From the NCBI RefSeq assembly GCF_040267685.1, contig NZ_CP158367.1:1426001-1490000 (forward strand): DNA of 64,000 nt. The letters run 5' to 3'. The DNA comes from Proteinivorax tanatarense. GTDB taxonomy: Bacteria > Bacillota > Proteinivoracia > Proteinivoracales > Proteinivoracaceae. Position numbers and translations under genes: made by a program. The notes under the pieces were generated by a model, which worked only from the letters and a program-made list of their open reading frames with translations, was not told the DNA's origin and did no database searches. This document shows, piece by piece, positions 55,644 to 64,000 of this stretch (position 1 is its first letter; each line of letters opens with the position of its first letter).

Positions 55644-55670
55644 GAGGTTGGTTAAGAAGGAGGAATAAAT

Positions 55671-57008
55671 ATGATAAACATCGCAACAGTGAGCTTAGGT
55701 TGTCCCAAAAATACAGTAGATACAGAAGTCATGTTAGGAAACTTGGGAGAGAAGGGATTCAGTATAACTTCTGAAGCCATAAAAGCAGAAGTTATAATTG
55801 TCAATACCTGTGGATTTATAGAATCTGCTAAAAAAGAATCCATTAACACTATTTTAGAATTTGCCGAATATAAGAAAGGTAAGTGTCAAGTTTTAATTGT
55901 GACCGGTTGCCTAGTTCAGAGGTATAAAAAAGAGTTAGTTCAACAAATACCAGAAATTGATGGAATTATTGGCACTGGAGAGTATGACAAGATAGTTGAT
56001 TGCATAGAAGCAAATTTGCAAGGAACTAAGTTTGAAAAAACCGATAACCTTGAATTTTTATACGATCATAATACACCTAGGTTGCTATCCACACCAAAGC
56101 ATACTGCTTACGTAAAAATTGCAGAAGGTTGTGATAATCATTGTACATATTGTATAATTCCGAAACTTAGGGGAGGATATAGAAGTAGACCTATAGAATC
56201 AATAGTTAAGGAAGTTAAAAATCTAACAGATGGTGGAGTAAAGGAAATAATTTTGGTTGCTCAGGATACCACTGTATATGGGATGGATTTATATGGTGAG
56301 TATAAACTCGCTGATCTTTTAATACAATTAAATGAAATAGAGGGAGTTAAGTGGATAAGAATTATGTATTGTTATCCTACATATTTATCGGATACCCTTT
56401 TACAAACGATTGCTTCATTGGATAAAGTCGTAAATTATATTGATTTACCCCTACAACATGGTGATAATGAAATTCTTAAAAGAATGGGTAGAAAAGAAAA
56501 AGTTGAAGATTTAATAGCTTTAGTAAAGAAAATTAGGGCATATATACCCGATGTTGTTATAAGAACTTCTTTGATAGTTGGTTTCCCTGGTGAAACTGAC
56601 GAAAACTTTTCAAACTTAATGGACTTTGTGAAGACTATAAGGCTTGATAGAGTTGGAGTATTTACCTATTCACCTGAAGAGGAAACACCGGCATATGACT
56701 ATCCCAATAAGGTACCAAAAAGAAAAAAAGTTTTAAGACAGCATAAACTAATGAAAGAGCAGAGAAAAATTTCTAAAGAAATTAATGAAGGTTGGATAGG
56801 AAGAACGATAGATGTAATGATCGAATCTATGCAAGGCGATAACTTAGTAGGTCGCTCTTTTAGGGATTCACCCGAAATAGATGGAAACGTTGTTATTCCA
56901 ATAAAAAAAGAAACTCATAACCTGATAGGTGAAATTAAGCCAGTTAAGATTACCAAAGCATTTGATTATGATTTATTGGGGGAGTTTGATTATGAATCTT
57001 GCAAATAA
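55671..57008 (+). CDS. rimO: Ribosomal protein S12 methylthiotransferase RimO
   Basis: A 445-residue radical SAM methylthiotransferase modifying an Asp of S12. N-terminal UPF0004 domain cysteines (SLGCPKNTVD, VNTCGFI, TGCLVQRY), radical SAM CxxxCxxC in EGCDNHCTYCIIP, and a C-terminal TRAM domain. The SLGCPKN-type start separates RimO from MiaB. Confidence 0.94.
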   Translation: MINIATVSLGCPKNTVDTEVMLGNLGEKGFSITSEAIKAEVIIVNTCGFIESAKKESINTILEFAEYKKGKCQVLIVTGCLVQRYKKELVQQIPEIDGIIGTGEYDKIVDCIEANLQGTKFEKTDNLEFLYDHNTPRLLSTPKHTAYVKIAEGCDNHCTYCIIPKLRGGYRSRPIESIVKEVKNLTDGGVKEIILVAQDTTVYGMDLYGEYKLADLLIQLNEIEGVKWIRIMYCYPTYLSDTLLQTIASLDKVVNYIDLPLQHGDNEILKRMGRKEKVEDLIALVKKIRAYIPDVVIRTSLIVGFPGETDENFSNLMDFVKTIRLDRVGVFTYSPEEETPAYDYPNKVPKRKKVLRQHKLMKEQRKISKEINEGWIGRTIDVMIESMQGDNLVGRSFRDSPEIDGNVVIPIKKETHNLIGEIKPVKITKAFDYDLLGEFDYESCK

Positions 57009-57570
57009 AATTACCATAGCTAGAATATTTTTAGCACCTCTATTTATTTTAATTATCTCTGGAGTGCAGTATGGTGAATTTGCGGCGGCTTTCTTTTTTA
57101 TTTTAGCAGCTAGTACTGATGGTTTGGATGGTTACATAGCTAGAAAAAAGAAGCAAGTAACAACTTTTGGGAAATTCTTGGATCCTTTAGCTGATAAACT
57201 TCTAATCACTGCAGCGCTTTTTGCCTTGGTAGGGTTAGGCAGTATAGGACCTTTAGTTGGGTTTGTAATAGTAAGCCGAGAATTTGCTGTAACGGGCCTT
57301 AGAGTTATTGCTGCAGGGGAGGGGATTGTTATATCAGCAAGCAAGTGGGGAAAACTTAAAACAGTTAGTCAAATTGTAGCTATTAGCGCTTTAACTATTG
57401 ATGCTGGTGTTAAAGCCCATGAACTATTTAGCACAACATGGGTTGTTCGTATGCCTGTTGAACTAATAGCTCAACTATCTTTAGTTATAGCTATTTTATT
57501 AACTGTTTTTTCCGGCATAGATTATTTTTATAAAAATAAAGAAGTAATCATTCAAGGTGGCTTTAAATAG
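56992..57570 (+). CDS. pgsA: Phosphatidylglycerophosphate synthase PgsA
   Basis: A 192-residue membrane CDP-alcohol phosphatidyltransferase: the family motif is split over STDGLDGYIARKKKQ and FGKFLDPLADK. ATG 56992 is preceded by GGGGGAG; the in-frame extension to 56929 lies inside rimO. Overlaps the rimO end by 17 bases. Makes PGP from CDP-diacylglycerol supplied by CdsA. Confidence 0.93.
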   Translation: MNLANKITIARIFLAPLFILIISGVQYGEFAAAFFFILAASTDGLDGYIARKKKQVTTFGKFLDPLADKLLITAALFALVGLGSIGPLVGFVIVSREFAVTGLRVIAAGEGIVISASKWGKLKTVSQIVAISALTIDAGVKAHELFSTTWVVRMPVELIAQLSLVIAILLTVFSGIDYFYKNKEVIIQGGFK

Positions 57571-57583
57571 GCCATCTTTTTTT
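57554..57583 (+). terminator. Terminator overlapping the pgsA end
   Basis: AAGGTGGC with GGCCATCTTTTTTT (one G-U pair). Confidence 0.7.
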
Positions 57584-57658
57584 GTATTTTTTAACATATA
57601 GTTTGTTAATTTAGTATGGTATACTTGTCTTATGTAAACTAAGAAAGGAGGTAACTAC

Positions 57659-58180
57659 ATGAAAATTAGATGGCCAGTTGCAATAATTGTTTCAATTATC
57701 TGCATTGTAGTGTTTTTAGTTGGTATTAGGATGTATGATAATTATACTATATACACGCCGTTAGAAAAGATCCTAGATAACCACAGCAGCATAGAACAAT
57801 ATGAGCACACAAAACAAGGTGAGTTTCATACAATAAGCTTAACACTTGATAACTCTGTGGATTTACATGAGGTTCATGAAGAAATTGATTTAGAGCTTTC
57901 TAAGTTATTAGGAGAAAATTTTAAAGTAATATATTCCCGTCGATTACCAAAAGATGATCACTTGTTTGATTTATACTGGAGGGTAGAGTTAGCTTTAGAA
58001 GATATGGCTAAAAATGGAAGTTACCTTCAAACTATCAAATATCTAGATGAGTTATTTAAAGACGAAGGAAAGTATTTTTTGAAGTTTAATAGAAACTGGT
58101 TATATTATGGTTGGGATGTTAAAGGGTATGAATATAATAATATTGTTTATGTAGGAGAGGAGGGTACAGATGGTAGTTAA
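57659..58180 (+). CDS. Membrane-anchored extracytoplasmic protein coupled to the FtsH-like protease
   Basis: A 173-residue protein: N-terminal membrane helix (about 5-24) and a soluble extracytoplasmic alpha/beta part ending in LKFNRNWLYYGWDVKGYEYN. I do not recognise the family. A strong AAAGGAGGT RBS precedes the ATG. It overlaps the next gene, an FtsH-like protease, by 11 bases; the two are probably made together. Confidence 0.7.
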   Translation: MKIRWPVAIIVSIICIVVFLVGIRMYDNYTIYTPLEKILDNHSSIEQYEHTKQGEFHTISLTLDNSVDLHEVHEEIDLELSKLLGENFKVIYSRRLPKDDHLFDLYWRVELALEDMAKNGSYLQTIKYLDELFKDEGKYFLKFNRNWLYYGWDVKGYEYNNIVYVGEEGTDGS

Positions 58181-59654
58181 AGAAGTTGCGATTGGCACTA
58201 TTATAGCAGCGTTTTTTTTACTTGCTTACTATGGTGTAAATATTTTTCCTATAGTTTTAATAGGTAGTGTTGTGTTATTTCTGTTATTTAGAAATGAAAT
58301 TATAGATAAAGTTGAAGATATAAGTAACAAAAATAATAAAAGTTCTTCTAAAGTTTTAACCAGCATAGAGTTTAATGAAATAGGTGGTCAGAAATCAGCC
58401 AAGAAGGAACTGATAGAAGCCCTAGATTTTATTGTCGATCGGGACAAAGTAAAAAAGTTAGGTATCAGACCATTAAAAGGAATCATTCTAGCTGGCCCTC
58501 CTGGAACAGGAAAAACTTTGTTAGCGAAAGCTGCAGCTAAATATACTGGCTCAGCTTTTATTTCTGCATCTGGATCAGAGTTTGTAGAAATGTATGCAGG
58601 GGTTGGTGCTAAGAGGATTAGAAAATTATTTAAAGATGCAGTTTCAAAAGCAAAAAAAGAAGATAAAAATTCTGCTTTAATTTTTGTAGATGAAGTGGAT
58701 GTACTAGGCATCAAAAGGGGGTCAAGTTCCTCTCATATGGAGTATGACCAAACATTAAACGAGTTACTTGTACAGATGGATGGTATAAAGGTAAACGATG
58801 ATGTACAAGTATTAATAATGGCTGCTACAAATCGAGTGGATCTTTTAGATGATGCACTTTTACGGCCAGGTAGATTTGATCGAGTAGTAAATATTCCTTT
58901 GCCATCTAAAGAGGGTAGAGAAGAAATTCTTAAAATACATTGTAAAAACAAACCCTTAGATAAAAATGTAGACATTTCTAGCATCGCGGAACAAACATTC
59001 GGATTTTCAGGTGCACATCTTGAAAGTATTGCCAATGAAGCGGCAATTATGGCAATGCGTGAAAATAGTTCCGTTATTTATCAAAAACATTTTACTTTGG
59101 CAATTGAAAAAGTTATTATGGGTGAGAAAGTAGATAGAGTACCTTCAAAAAACGACTTGTTTAGGGTTGCTATCCACGAAGTAGGCCATGGTTTTATAAG
59201 TGAATACTACGACGAAAAGTCAGTTGCTTCTATTACAATTGCTTCAAGGGGCCAAACTTTAGGTTATATGAGGCAGGCAAGTAAAGAGCAATATATTCAA
59301 ACTAAAAAAAATATCCTTAATAAAATTGCTATGGCAGTTGGCGGGGCGATGGCAGAGCAAGTTTTTTTTGGTAATTTCAGCACCGGCGCCAGCAATGATT
59401 TTAAACAAGCTATTGATCAATGTAAACAGTTAATTGATAGTGGATTATCTCACTTGGGCACTACTAGTTGTGAAATGATAGATTCAAATATATTACAAAA
59501 GGAAATTTCCAAACTAATTGAAGGTATTAAAAATGAAACAAGGGAAGTAATAGAGAATAATAAAGGAATTATTAAAGATATTGCAGACTATGTTATTGAA
59601 AATGAAACTATTTCTGGAGAGCAGCTTAGAAGTAAAATGACAAAGGTTAGCTGA
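58170..59654 (+). CDS. FtsH-like AAA+ metalloprotease lacking the extracytoplasmic loop
   Basis: A 494-residue membrane protease. Two membrane helices (about 6-21 and 26-40) are separated by only about four residues, so the normal ~75-residue extracytoplasmic domain is missing. AAA+ domain: Walker A GPPGTGKT (109-116), Walker B ALIFVDEVD (169-177), second region of homology NRVDLLDDALLRPGRFDR. Zinc site HEVGH (336-340) and the distal Asp in GASNDFKQA. It is shorter than canonical FtsH (about 600-650), so it is a paralogue rather than the housekeeping enzyme. Confidence 0.88.
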   Translation: MVVKEVAIGTIIAAFFLLAYYGVNIFPIVLIGSVVLFLLFRNEIIDKVEDISNKNNKSSSKVLTSIEFNEIGGQKSAKKELIEALDFIVDRDKVKKLGIRPLKGIILAGPPGTGKTLLAKAAAKYTGSAFISASGSEFVEMYAGVGAKRIRKLFKDAVSKAKKEDKNSALIFVDEVDVLGIKRGSSSSHMEYDQTLNELLVQMDGIKVNDDVQVLIMAATNRVDLLDDALLRPGRFDRVVNIPLPSKEGREEILKIHCKNKPLDKNVDISSIAEQTFGFSGAHLESIANEAAIMAMRENSSVIYQKHFTLAIEKVIMGEKVDRVPSKNDLFRVAIHEVGHGFISEYYDEKSVASITIASRGQTLGYMRQASKEQYIQTKKNILNKIAMAVGGAMAEQVFFGNFSTGASNDFKQAIDQCKQLIDSGLSHLGTTSCEMIDSNILQKEISKLIEGIKNETREVIENNKGIIKDIADYVIENETISGEQLRSKMTKVS

Positions 59655-59693
59655 GGGTGAGCCATCCATAGACTCCGATTAACTGGCACTCAT
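59653..59693 (+). other. Possible stem-loop after the FtsH-like gene
   Basis: TGAGCCA can pair with TGGCACTCA (two-base bulge) around a 16-base loop. Not a known motif; low support. Confidence 0.3.
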
Positions 59694-59731
59694 AGCGAGA
59701 AAATCATAATTAGTTGAAGTTGGACTTTATT

Positions 59732-59768
59732 TAACAATGAGTTATCACTTGATGACTCATTGTTTTTT
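59732..59768 (+). terminator. Terminator after the FtsH-like gene
   Basis: AACAATGAGT pairs with ACTCATTGTT with further internal pairing, followed by T-run. Confidence 0.85.
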
Positions 59769-59843
59769 AATTTGTAGCTAAATTTTATTATAGTAACATA
59801 AAATAATAAATACGGAGTGGCTTGATTTTACTGTACTATCAAG

Positions 59844-59859
59844 ATAAACTTTAGTTTAT
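59844..59859. promoter_or_regulatory. Palindrome upstream of cinA
   Basis: ATAAACT TT AGTTTAT, a perfect inverted repeat between a TTGATT (59822) and a TATAAT (59866). It could be an operator. No regulator is identified. Confidence 0.4.
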
Positions 59860-59900
59860 GATGAATATAATAGAGTCCAGTAGATAAGGAGCGGATTATT

Positions 59901-61127
59901 GTGAAAACAGAAATTATAAACGTTGGTAGTGAAATTTTATTGGGAGATATTCTTAATACTAACGCTAGGTACTTAAGTTCTGTGCTGAATAAACTAGGAT
60001 GTAGTATCTATTATCATACGTCTGTTGGGGATAACCAAAAAAGATTAAAAAAATTAATAAATCTAGCGTTAGAAAGATCGGAGTTAATTGTTTTAACAGG
60101 TGGATTAGGCCCTACTTTAGATGACATAACTAGAGAAATAACTAGTGAGGCGTTAGAAATTCCTTTAGAACATAATCCAAAGATTGCAGAGGAAATAAAC
60201 TGTTATTTTAAAGAAAGAGGTATCACAATGCCTAAGAATAACTTACGGCAAGCAAAAGTACCTCGGGACGCAAGAATTTTACATAACAGCAATGGAACAG
60301 CTCCAGGTTTACTAATAGAAACAAAGAACAATATTATTGTTCTTTTGCCCGGTCCTCCCAATGAACTTAAAGCAGTGGTAGAGGAATCATTACTACCTCT
60401 AGATTTATTTAAGCCTATGGACTCCATCGTTTCGACTACAATCAAAACATATGGTATTGGAGAATCACAACTAGTAGAGAAAATAGAAGACCTTATACAA
60501 ACTCAATCAAATCCTACAATTGCTCCACTAGCAAAAGAGGATGGAGTCCATATACGTTTAACTTATAAGGGGAACCAACAATATGCCAGCCATTACTTTA
60601 GCAAATATAAAAAAAGGATTGACGAAAGATTAGGAAATTATATTTGGGGGTATGATAACCAGCAATTAAACCAACTAATAATTGATAGATGTGCTCAAAA
60701 AAAGCTTAATCTATCCACTGTAGAATCATGTACTTCCGGTGCTGTATCCTCTTTGCTTACTGACGTGAGTGGAAGTTCAAAAGTATTCTGGGGAGGAAAT
60801 ATTGTATATACCGACAACTGTAAAAAAGAGTTTTTAAGTTTGAACTCTGATATTCCTAACGGAGGTGTTGACAAAGATATAACTGAACAGTTGGCTGGAC
60901 AGCTTTATATTAAATCCGGCTGCGACATATGTTTAGCTGTAACGGGAGCCTTAGGGCCATCAACGCCTCATAATAATGTTTCTGTAGGTGATGTTTTTAT
61001 ATCCACAATACTAAAAGGGAATTTAAAAACTTCTAAGTTTAAATTTAGAGGAAGTAGGGAAACTATAAAAAGTAGAGTAGTTTATGCTGCACTATTTAAA
61101 GTTTTAAAAGAAATTAATACACTTTAA
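59901..61127 (+). CDS. cinA: CinA-family protein (nicotinamide-nucleotide amidase type)
   Basis: A 408-residue protein. N-terminal MoCF-biosynthesis-like domain (IINVGSEILLGDILNTNARYL, VLTGGLGPTLDDITRE) and C-terminal CinA domain (ESCTSGAVSSLLTDVSGSS ... VTGALGPS), the NMN deamidase/ADP-ribose pyrophosphatase family. GTG start with AAGGAGC upstream. Neighbour of recA as in many Firmicutes, tied to competence in some. Confidence 0.93.
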   Translation: MKTEIINVGSEILLGDILNTNARYLSSVLNKLGCSIYYHTSVGDNQKRLKKLINLALERSELIVLTGGLGPTLDDITREITSEALEIPLEHNPKIAEEINCYFKERGITMPKNNLRQAKVPRDARILHNSNGTAPGLLIETKNNIIVLLPGPPNELKAVVEESLLPLDLFKPMDSIVSTTIKTYGIGESQLVEKIEDLIQTQSNPTIAPLAKEDGVHIRLTYKGNQQYASHYFSKYKKRIDERLGNYIWGYDNQQLNQLIIDRCAQKKLNLSTVESCTSGAVSSLLTDVSGSSKVFWGGNIVYTDNCKKEFLSLNSDIPNGGVDKDITEQLAGQLYIKSGCDICLAVTGALGPSTPHNNVSVGDVFISTILKGNLKTSKFKFRGSRETIKSRVVYAALFKVLKEINTL

Positions 61128-61142
61128 TTTGAGGAGATAAAA

Positions 61143-62549
61143 TTGTGGAAACCAAAATATAAAAAATCACTTCAGATATTTTTACTTGCCTTGATAGGAG
61201 CAATAGTTTTGGTATCTTTGCTTAGCACTACTTCTTTTCAAGTTTTTGCCTTTGAAGTTGATTTATCGCTAGAAATTTTTGATAAAGGATATACTCAAGC
61301 AAATATACCTCCTGTTGGCCAAATTAGGGCTAAGACTCATATTCCACCTTTTAAGCTTATAGTTAATTTAACTAATATAAATTTAGATGTTATGGAAGAA
61401 ATGACAGACCCTGAAAAAGCAGAAGAGATTATGACAGTTGTAATTGATACTTTAGGTGATCGGTTTAGAGTGTTTGTCGTTAGATTATTAGTTTTGGCCG
61501 GTCTAGGTGGTGCTTTTGGAGTAGGTATTTTTTTTAAAAAACCAAAACTTATTTTGGTAGGAGCAGCCATTGGGTTTGTAATTATAGGTCTGCTATTGAG
61601 TATAACTTTTTCTACTTATGATGATAAAGCTTTTGAAAACCCTGAGTTTGAAGGGATTATCTATGCTGCACCATGGATGTTCGGTTTATTAGAAGAAAGC
61701 TTTGAACAGCTTGAAGATTTTTCCGAGCAAATTGAATTATTGACAGTAAATTTGTATGATTTATTTGAAAGCATTCAATATTTAGAACCATTGGGCACAG
61801 CAGATGGTGATATGAAAATATTGCATGTATCTGATATTCATAATCATCCAGTGGCTTATGACTTTATAGGGCAAGTTATTAGGTCATTTAATGTGGATAT
61901 AGTTATAGATACTGGAGATATAACTGACTATGGTACAGCCTTGGAAGCAGAGCTTATAACAAAGTTAGATAACATAGATGTTCCTTATGTAATTTCTCCT
62001 GGCAACCATGATTCACCAGCGGTAATAGAGAGATTGGAAGAGATGGATAATGTCACAGTGTTAGTTGATGATGTGGTTGAGGTTAATGGCTTAGTAATTG
62101 CTGGTATAGCTGATCCTTCTTCACAGTCAACAGCTATGGCAGTAGAGCCTGATGAGGTTTACTTAAAGCAAGTAGAGCAACTACAACAAACTATTGAGGA
62201 AAGTGGGAAGGAGCCATTTATAATTAACACTCATCATCCAATAATATCTGAAGAGCTTCAGGGCCAATATCCCTTACTTTTTCAAGGACACACTCATCGG
62301 CTTGAAATCAATGCTTCAAATGAAGAAAGTATAATAATTAATCCAGGCAGTACTGGCGCTTCAGGGATAAGGGGACTTTTAAGTAAAAACGAAGTCCCTT
62401 ATAGCTTAGTGTTGATACACCTTAAAGAGGATGAACAAGGAAACCACAAAGTAGTCGCTGTTGATTCAATAGATGTTTTTAATCTTAGTTCAGGATTTTC
62501 TTTAAATAGACAGTTAATAATAACTGACTGGGATAATAACCTTGATTAA
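61143..62549 (+). CDS. Membrane-anchored metallophosphoesterase
   Basis: A 468-residue protein: N-terminal signal anchor (about 11-35), an extracytoplasmic stretch, two further membrane helices (about 115-155), then a calcineurin-like phosphoesterase domain (about 220-440) with VSDIHNH, DTGDITD, SPGNHDS, NTHHP and GHTHR metal ligands all intact. TTG start with GAGGAG upstream. Substrate unknown. Inserted between cinA and recA, where many relatives have nothing or rny. Confidence 0.82.
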   Translation: MWKPKYKKSLQIFLLALIGAIVLVSLLSTTSFQVFAFEVDLSLEIFDKGYTQANIPPVGQIRAKTHIPPFKLIVNLTNINLDVMEEMTDPEKAEEIMTVVIDTLGDRFRVFVVRLLVLAGLGGAFGVGIFFKKPKLILVGAAIGFVIIGLLLSITFSTYDDKAFENPEFEGIIYAAPWMFGLLEESFEQLEDFSEQIELLTVNLYDLFESIQYLEPLGTADGDMKILHVSDIHNHPVAYDFIGQVIRSFNVDIVIDTGDITDYGTALEAELITKLDNIDVPYVISPGNHDSPAVIERLEEMDNVTVLVDDVVEVNGLVIAGIADPSSQSTAMAVEPDEVYLKQVEQLQQTIEESGKEPFIINTHHPIISEELQGQYPLLFQGHTHRLEINASNEESIIINPGSTGASGIRGLLSKNEVPYSLVLIHLKEDEQGNHKVVAVDSIDVFNLSSGFSLNRQLIITDWDNNLD

Positions 62550-62570
62550 ATCGAAAATATGTTCTATAAT
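62542..62570 (+). promoter_or_regulatory. recA promoter with LexA-like box in the spacer
   Basis: TTGATT, 17 bases, TATAAT. The spacer holds GAAAATATGTTC (62553-62564), one mismatch from the Gram-positive LexA/DinR box GAACnnnnGTTC. LexA bound here would block the promoter, consistent with SOS control of recA. Confidence 0.75.
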
Positions 62571-62605
62571 GGGAGTAAGTTGAATTTAGTGGGGAGGAGT
62601 TACAT

Positions 62606-63628
62606 ATGGAAAAGAAAAAAGCGTTGGATATGGCTTTGCACCAAATTGAAAGGCAGTTTGGCAAAGGATCAGTTATGAAGTTAGGGGAAAATACTAACTT
62701 CTCAGTGTCTACAGTGCCTTCAGGTTGCCTTGACTTAGATATAGCCTTAGGAACAGGGGGTTTCCCAAGGGGGAGAATCATTGAAATTTATGGACCAGAA
62801 TCTTCAGGTAAAACTACTGTAGCTTTGCATGCAATAGCAGAAGCCCAAAAGAATGGTGGTACGGCAGCTTTTATTGACGCCGAGCATGCTTTAGATCCGG
62901 TCTATGCAAAAGCTTTAGGTGTTAATATTGACGAGTTATATGTGTCTCAACCAGATACAGGGGAACAAGCATTGGAAATTGCAGAAGCTTTGGTGCGAAG
63001 TGGGGCTATTGATATTGTAGTAGTAGATTCTGTTGCTGCATTAGTTCCAAAAGCAGAAATTGAAGGGGAGATGGGTGATTCCCACGTAGGCCTTCAAGCT
63101 AGATTGATGAGTCAAGCACTGCGAAAACTATCAGGAGCTATTAGCAAATCAAAAACGACAGCTATTTTTATTAACCAATTACGTGAAAAAGTAGGAGTTA
63201 TGTTTGGGAACCCAGAAACTACTACTGGAGGGAGAGCCCTTAAATTTTACTCTTCGGTAAGGTTAGATGTAAGAAGAATTGAAACTTTAAAGCAAGGTCA
63301 AGATATGGTAGGAAATAGGACAAGAGTAAAGATTGTAAAAAATAAATTAGCACCACCTTTTAAAAAGGCTGAGTTTGATATAATGTATGGTGAGGGAATT
63401 TCTAAAGAGGGATGCATCTTAGATTTAGGAGCGGGGCTTGATATTGTAAATAAAAGTGGTGCATGGTATTCTTTTGATAAAGAACGTTTAGGTCAAGGAA
63501 GGGAGAATGCCAAGCAGTATTTAAAGGATAATCCTGATATTCTCCAAACCATAGAACAAAAAATAAGAAAACACTATAACCTTTCGGTTGATGCCCAAGA
63601 GGAAGCAGAGACTGAACAGGCAGAGTAA
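62606..63628 (+). CDS. recA: Recombinase RecA
   Basis: A 340-residue RecA: Walker [14 protein letters not shown] (about residue 68), [20 protein letters not shown], loop L2 [22 protein letters not shown]. Complete; AGGAGT RBS; acidic C-terminal tail. Central homologous recombinase and SOS co-protease. Confidence 0.98.
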   Translation: MEKKKALDMALHQIERQFGKGSVMKLGENTNFSVSTVPSGCLDLDIALGTGGFPRGRIIEIYGPESSGKTTVALHAIAEAQKNGGTAAFIDAEHALDPVYAKALGVNIDELYVSQPDTGEQALEIAEALVRSGAIDIVVVDSVAALVPKAEIEGEMGDSHVGLQARLMSQALRKLSGAISKSKTTAIFINQLREKVGVMFGNPETTTGGRALKFYSSVRLDVRRIETLKQGQDMVGNRTRVKIVKNKLAPPFKKAEFDIMYGEGISKEGCILDLGAGLDIVNKSGAWYSFDKERLGQGRENAKQYLKDNPDILQTIEQKIRKHYNLSVDAQEEAETEQAE

Positions 63629-63633
63629 AGAGA

Positions 63634-63680
63634 AAAAGCCCAGCACGTAGCGCAATGACGCTAAGTAGCTGGGCTTTTAT
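63634..63680 (+). terminator. Terminator after recA
   Basis: AAAAGCCCAGC pairs with GCTGGGCTTTT; an inner TAGCG/CGCTA hairpin lies in the loop. Confidence 0.85.
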
Positions 63681-63710
63681 ATTACATGGTTTAGGAGGTA
63701 TACTTAAAAG

Positions 63711-64000
63711 ATGAAAAAAGCAATAGGAAAAGCTTTGCGATATTTAAGTTATAGGGCGAGAACAGAACTAGAGCTAAAAAACTATTTAGACAAGAAAGGT
63801 GTTCCTCAACGGGATATAGAAGAAATAATAAGTGAACTTAAGAATTACGGATATATAAACGATGATGAATATGCTACTCAGTTTATTAACTATCAAGCTT
63901 TTACCAAGTTAAAGGGACCTCAAAAAATAAAGTTTGAACTTACTAAAAGAGGAATTAGCAGAGAAACTATGGACAGTGTCTTTGAATCATTGGAAATTGA
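63711..64000 (+). CDS. recX: Regulatory protein RecX (3' end outside window)
   Basis: The first 96 codons of a RecX: ALRYLSYRARTELELKNYLDKK, YGYINDDEYATQFINY, KGPQKIKFELTKRGISRETM match the three-helix repeats. RecX limits RecA filaments. TAGGAGGT lies 11 bases before the ATG. The gene runs past the window end, so the frame is still open. Confidence 0.9.
   Translation, partial: MKKAIGKALRYLSYRARTELELKNYLDKKGVPQRDIEEIISELKNYGYINDDEYATQFINYQAFTKLKGPQKIKFELTKRGISRETMDSVFESLEI

Noticed and set aside
1-64000. CRISPR arrays, prophage, IS elements, tRNA or rRNA genes
   Set aside because: No repeat-spacer pattern, transposase, integrase, tRNA or rRNA signature was found by reading both strands; the only mobile-element trace is the intron-like segment near 37.6-38.2 kb.

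Overview
The window is a dense, AT-rich, almost entirely plus-strand stretch of a low-GC Firmicutes chromosome. Gene content and order point to a flagellated, endospore-forming member of the Clostridia. Evidence includes dipicolinate synthase genes, Spo0E-like and YlmC/YmxH-like proteins, the MEP isoprenoid pathway (dxr, ispG), PolC, and the B. subtilis-like order fla/che - rpsB-tsf-pyrH-frr - uppS-cdsA-dxr-rseP-ispG-proS-polC - rimP-nusA-infB - rbfA-truB-ribF-rpsO-pnp - dpaAB-dapGA - rnjA-tepA-ftsK - ymfK-rodZ-pgsA-cinA-recA-recX. Very acidic extracytoplasmic segments (RodZ linker, BMP lipoprotein) would suit a salt-tolerant or alkaliphilic anaerobe, but this is only an inference.

Region 1 (1-9822) is the end of a flagellar/chemotaxis operon: flhF (5' end cut by the window), flhG, a PilZ protein, cheA, cheW, cheC, cheD, sigD, a FapA/DUF342 protein, a SwrB-like protein and small membrane proteins. 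Region 2 (9831-18010) has translation and envelope genes: rpsB and tsf, then pyrH, frr, a small unlisted ORF, uppS, cdsA, dxr, rseP and ispG. It closes with a sigma-A promoter and a T-box leader for proS. Region 3 (18031-25298) is proS, a GT2 glycosyltransferase, an MgtC-like membrane protein and polC. Region 4 (25303-35319) is the rimP-nusA-rnpM-L7Ae-infB-rbfA-nrnA-truB-ribF run, then rpsO and pnp, each with its own promoter and, for rimP and rpsO, a structured leader.

Region 5 (35320-41896) is sporulation-flavoured: a YlxY-like deacetylase homologue whose ribosome binding site lies in a perfect 34-bp palindrome, a Spo0E-like protein, a YlmC/YmxH protein, a glycine-rich stress-like protein, dpaA, dpaB, dapG and dapA. 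Between the stress-like gene and dpaA is the only long gene-free stretch (about 745 bases). It starts exactly after a strong terminator with GUGUG and carries, in order, many motifs of a group IIC intron RNA, but no reverse transcriptase and no recognisable domain V. Its 3' part repeats one domain I motif. I read it as a degenerate group IIC intron or a derived structured RNA.

Region 6 (41936-53799) has rnjA, tepA, ylzJ, uppP, ftsK/spoIIIE, a GntR/UTRA regulator with its own operator-like palindrome, and a nucleoside-type BMP/ABC importer. Region 7 (53929-64000) has ymfK, rodZ (no canonical start codon near its RBS), rimO, pgsA, a membrane protein overlapping an FtsH-like protease that lacks the usual extracytoplasmic loop, cinA, a membrane-anchored metallophosphoesterase, recA with a LexA-like box in its promoter, and the start of recX.
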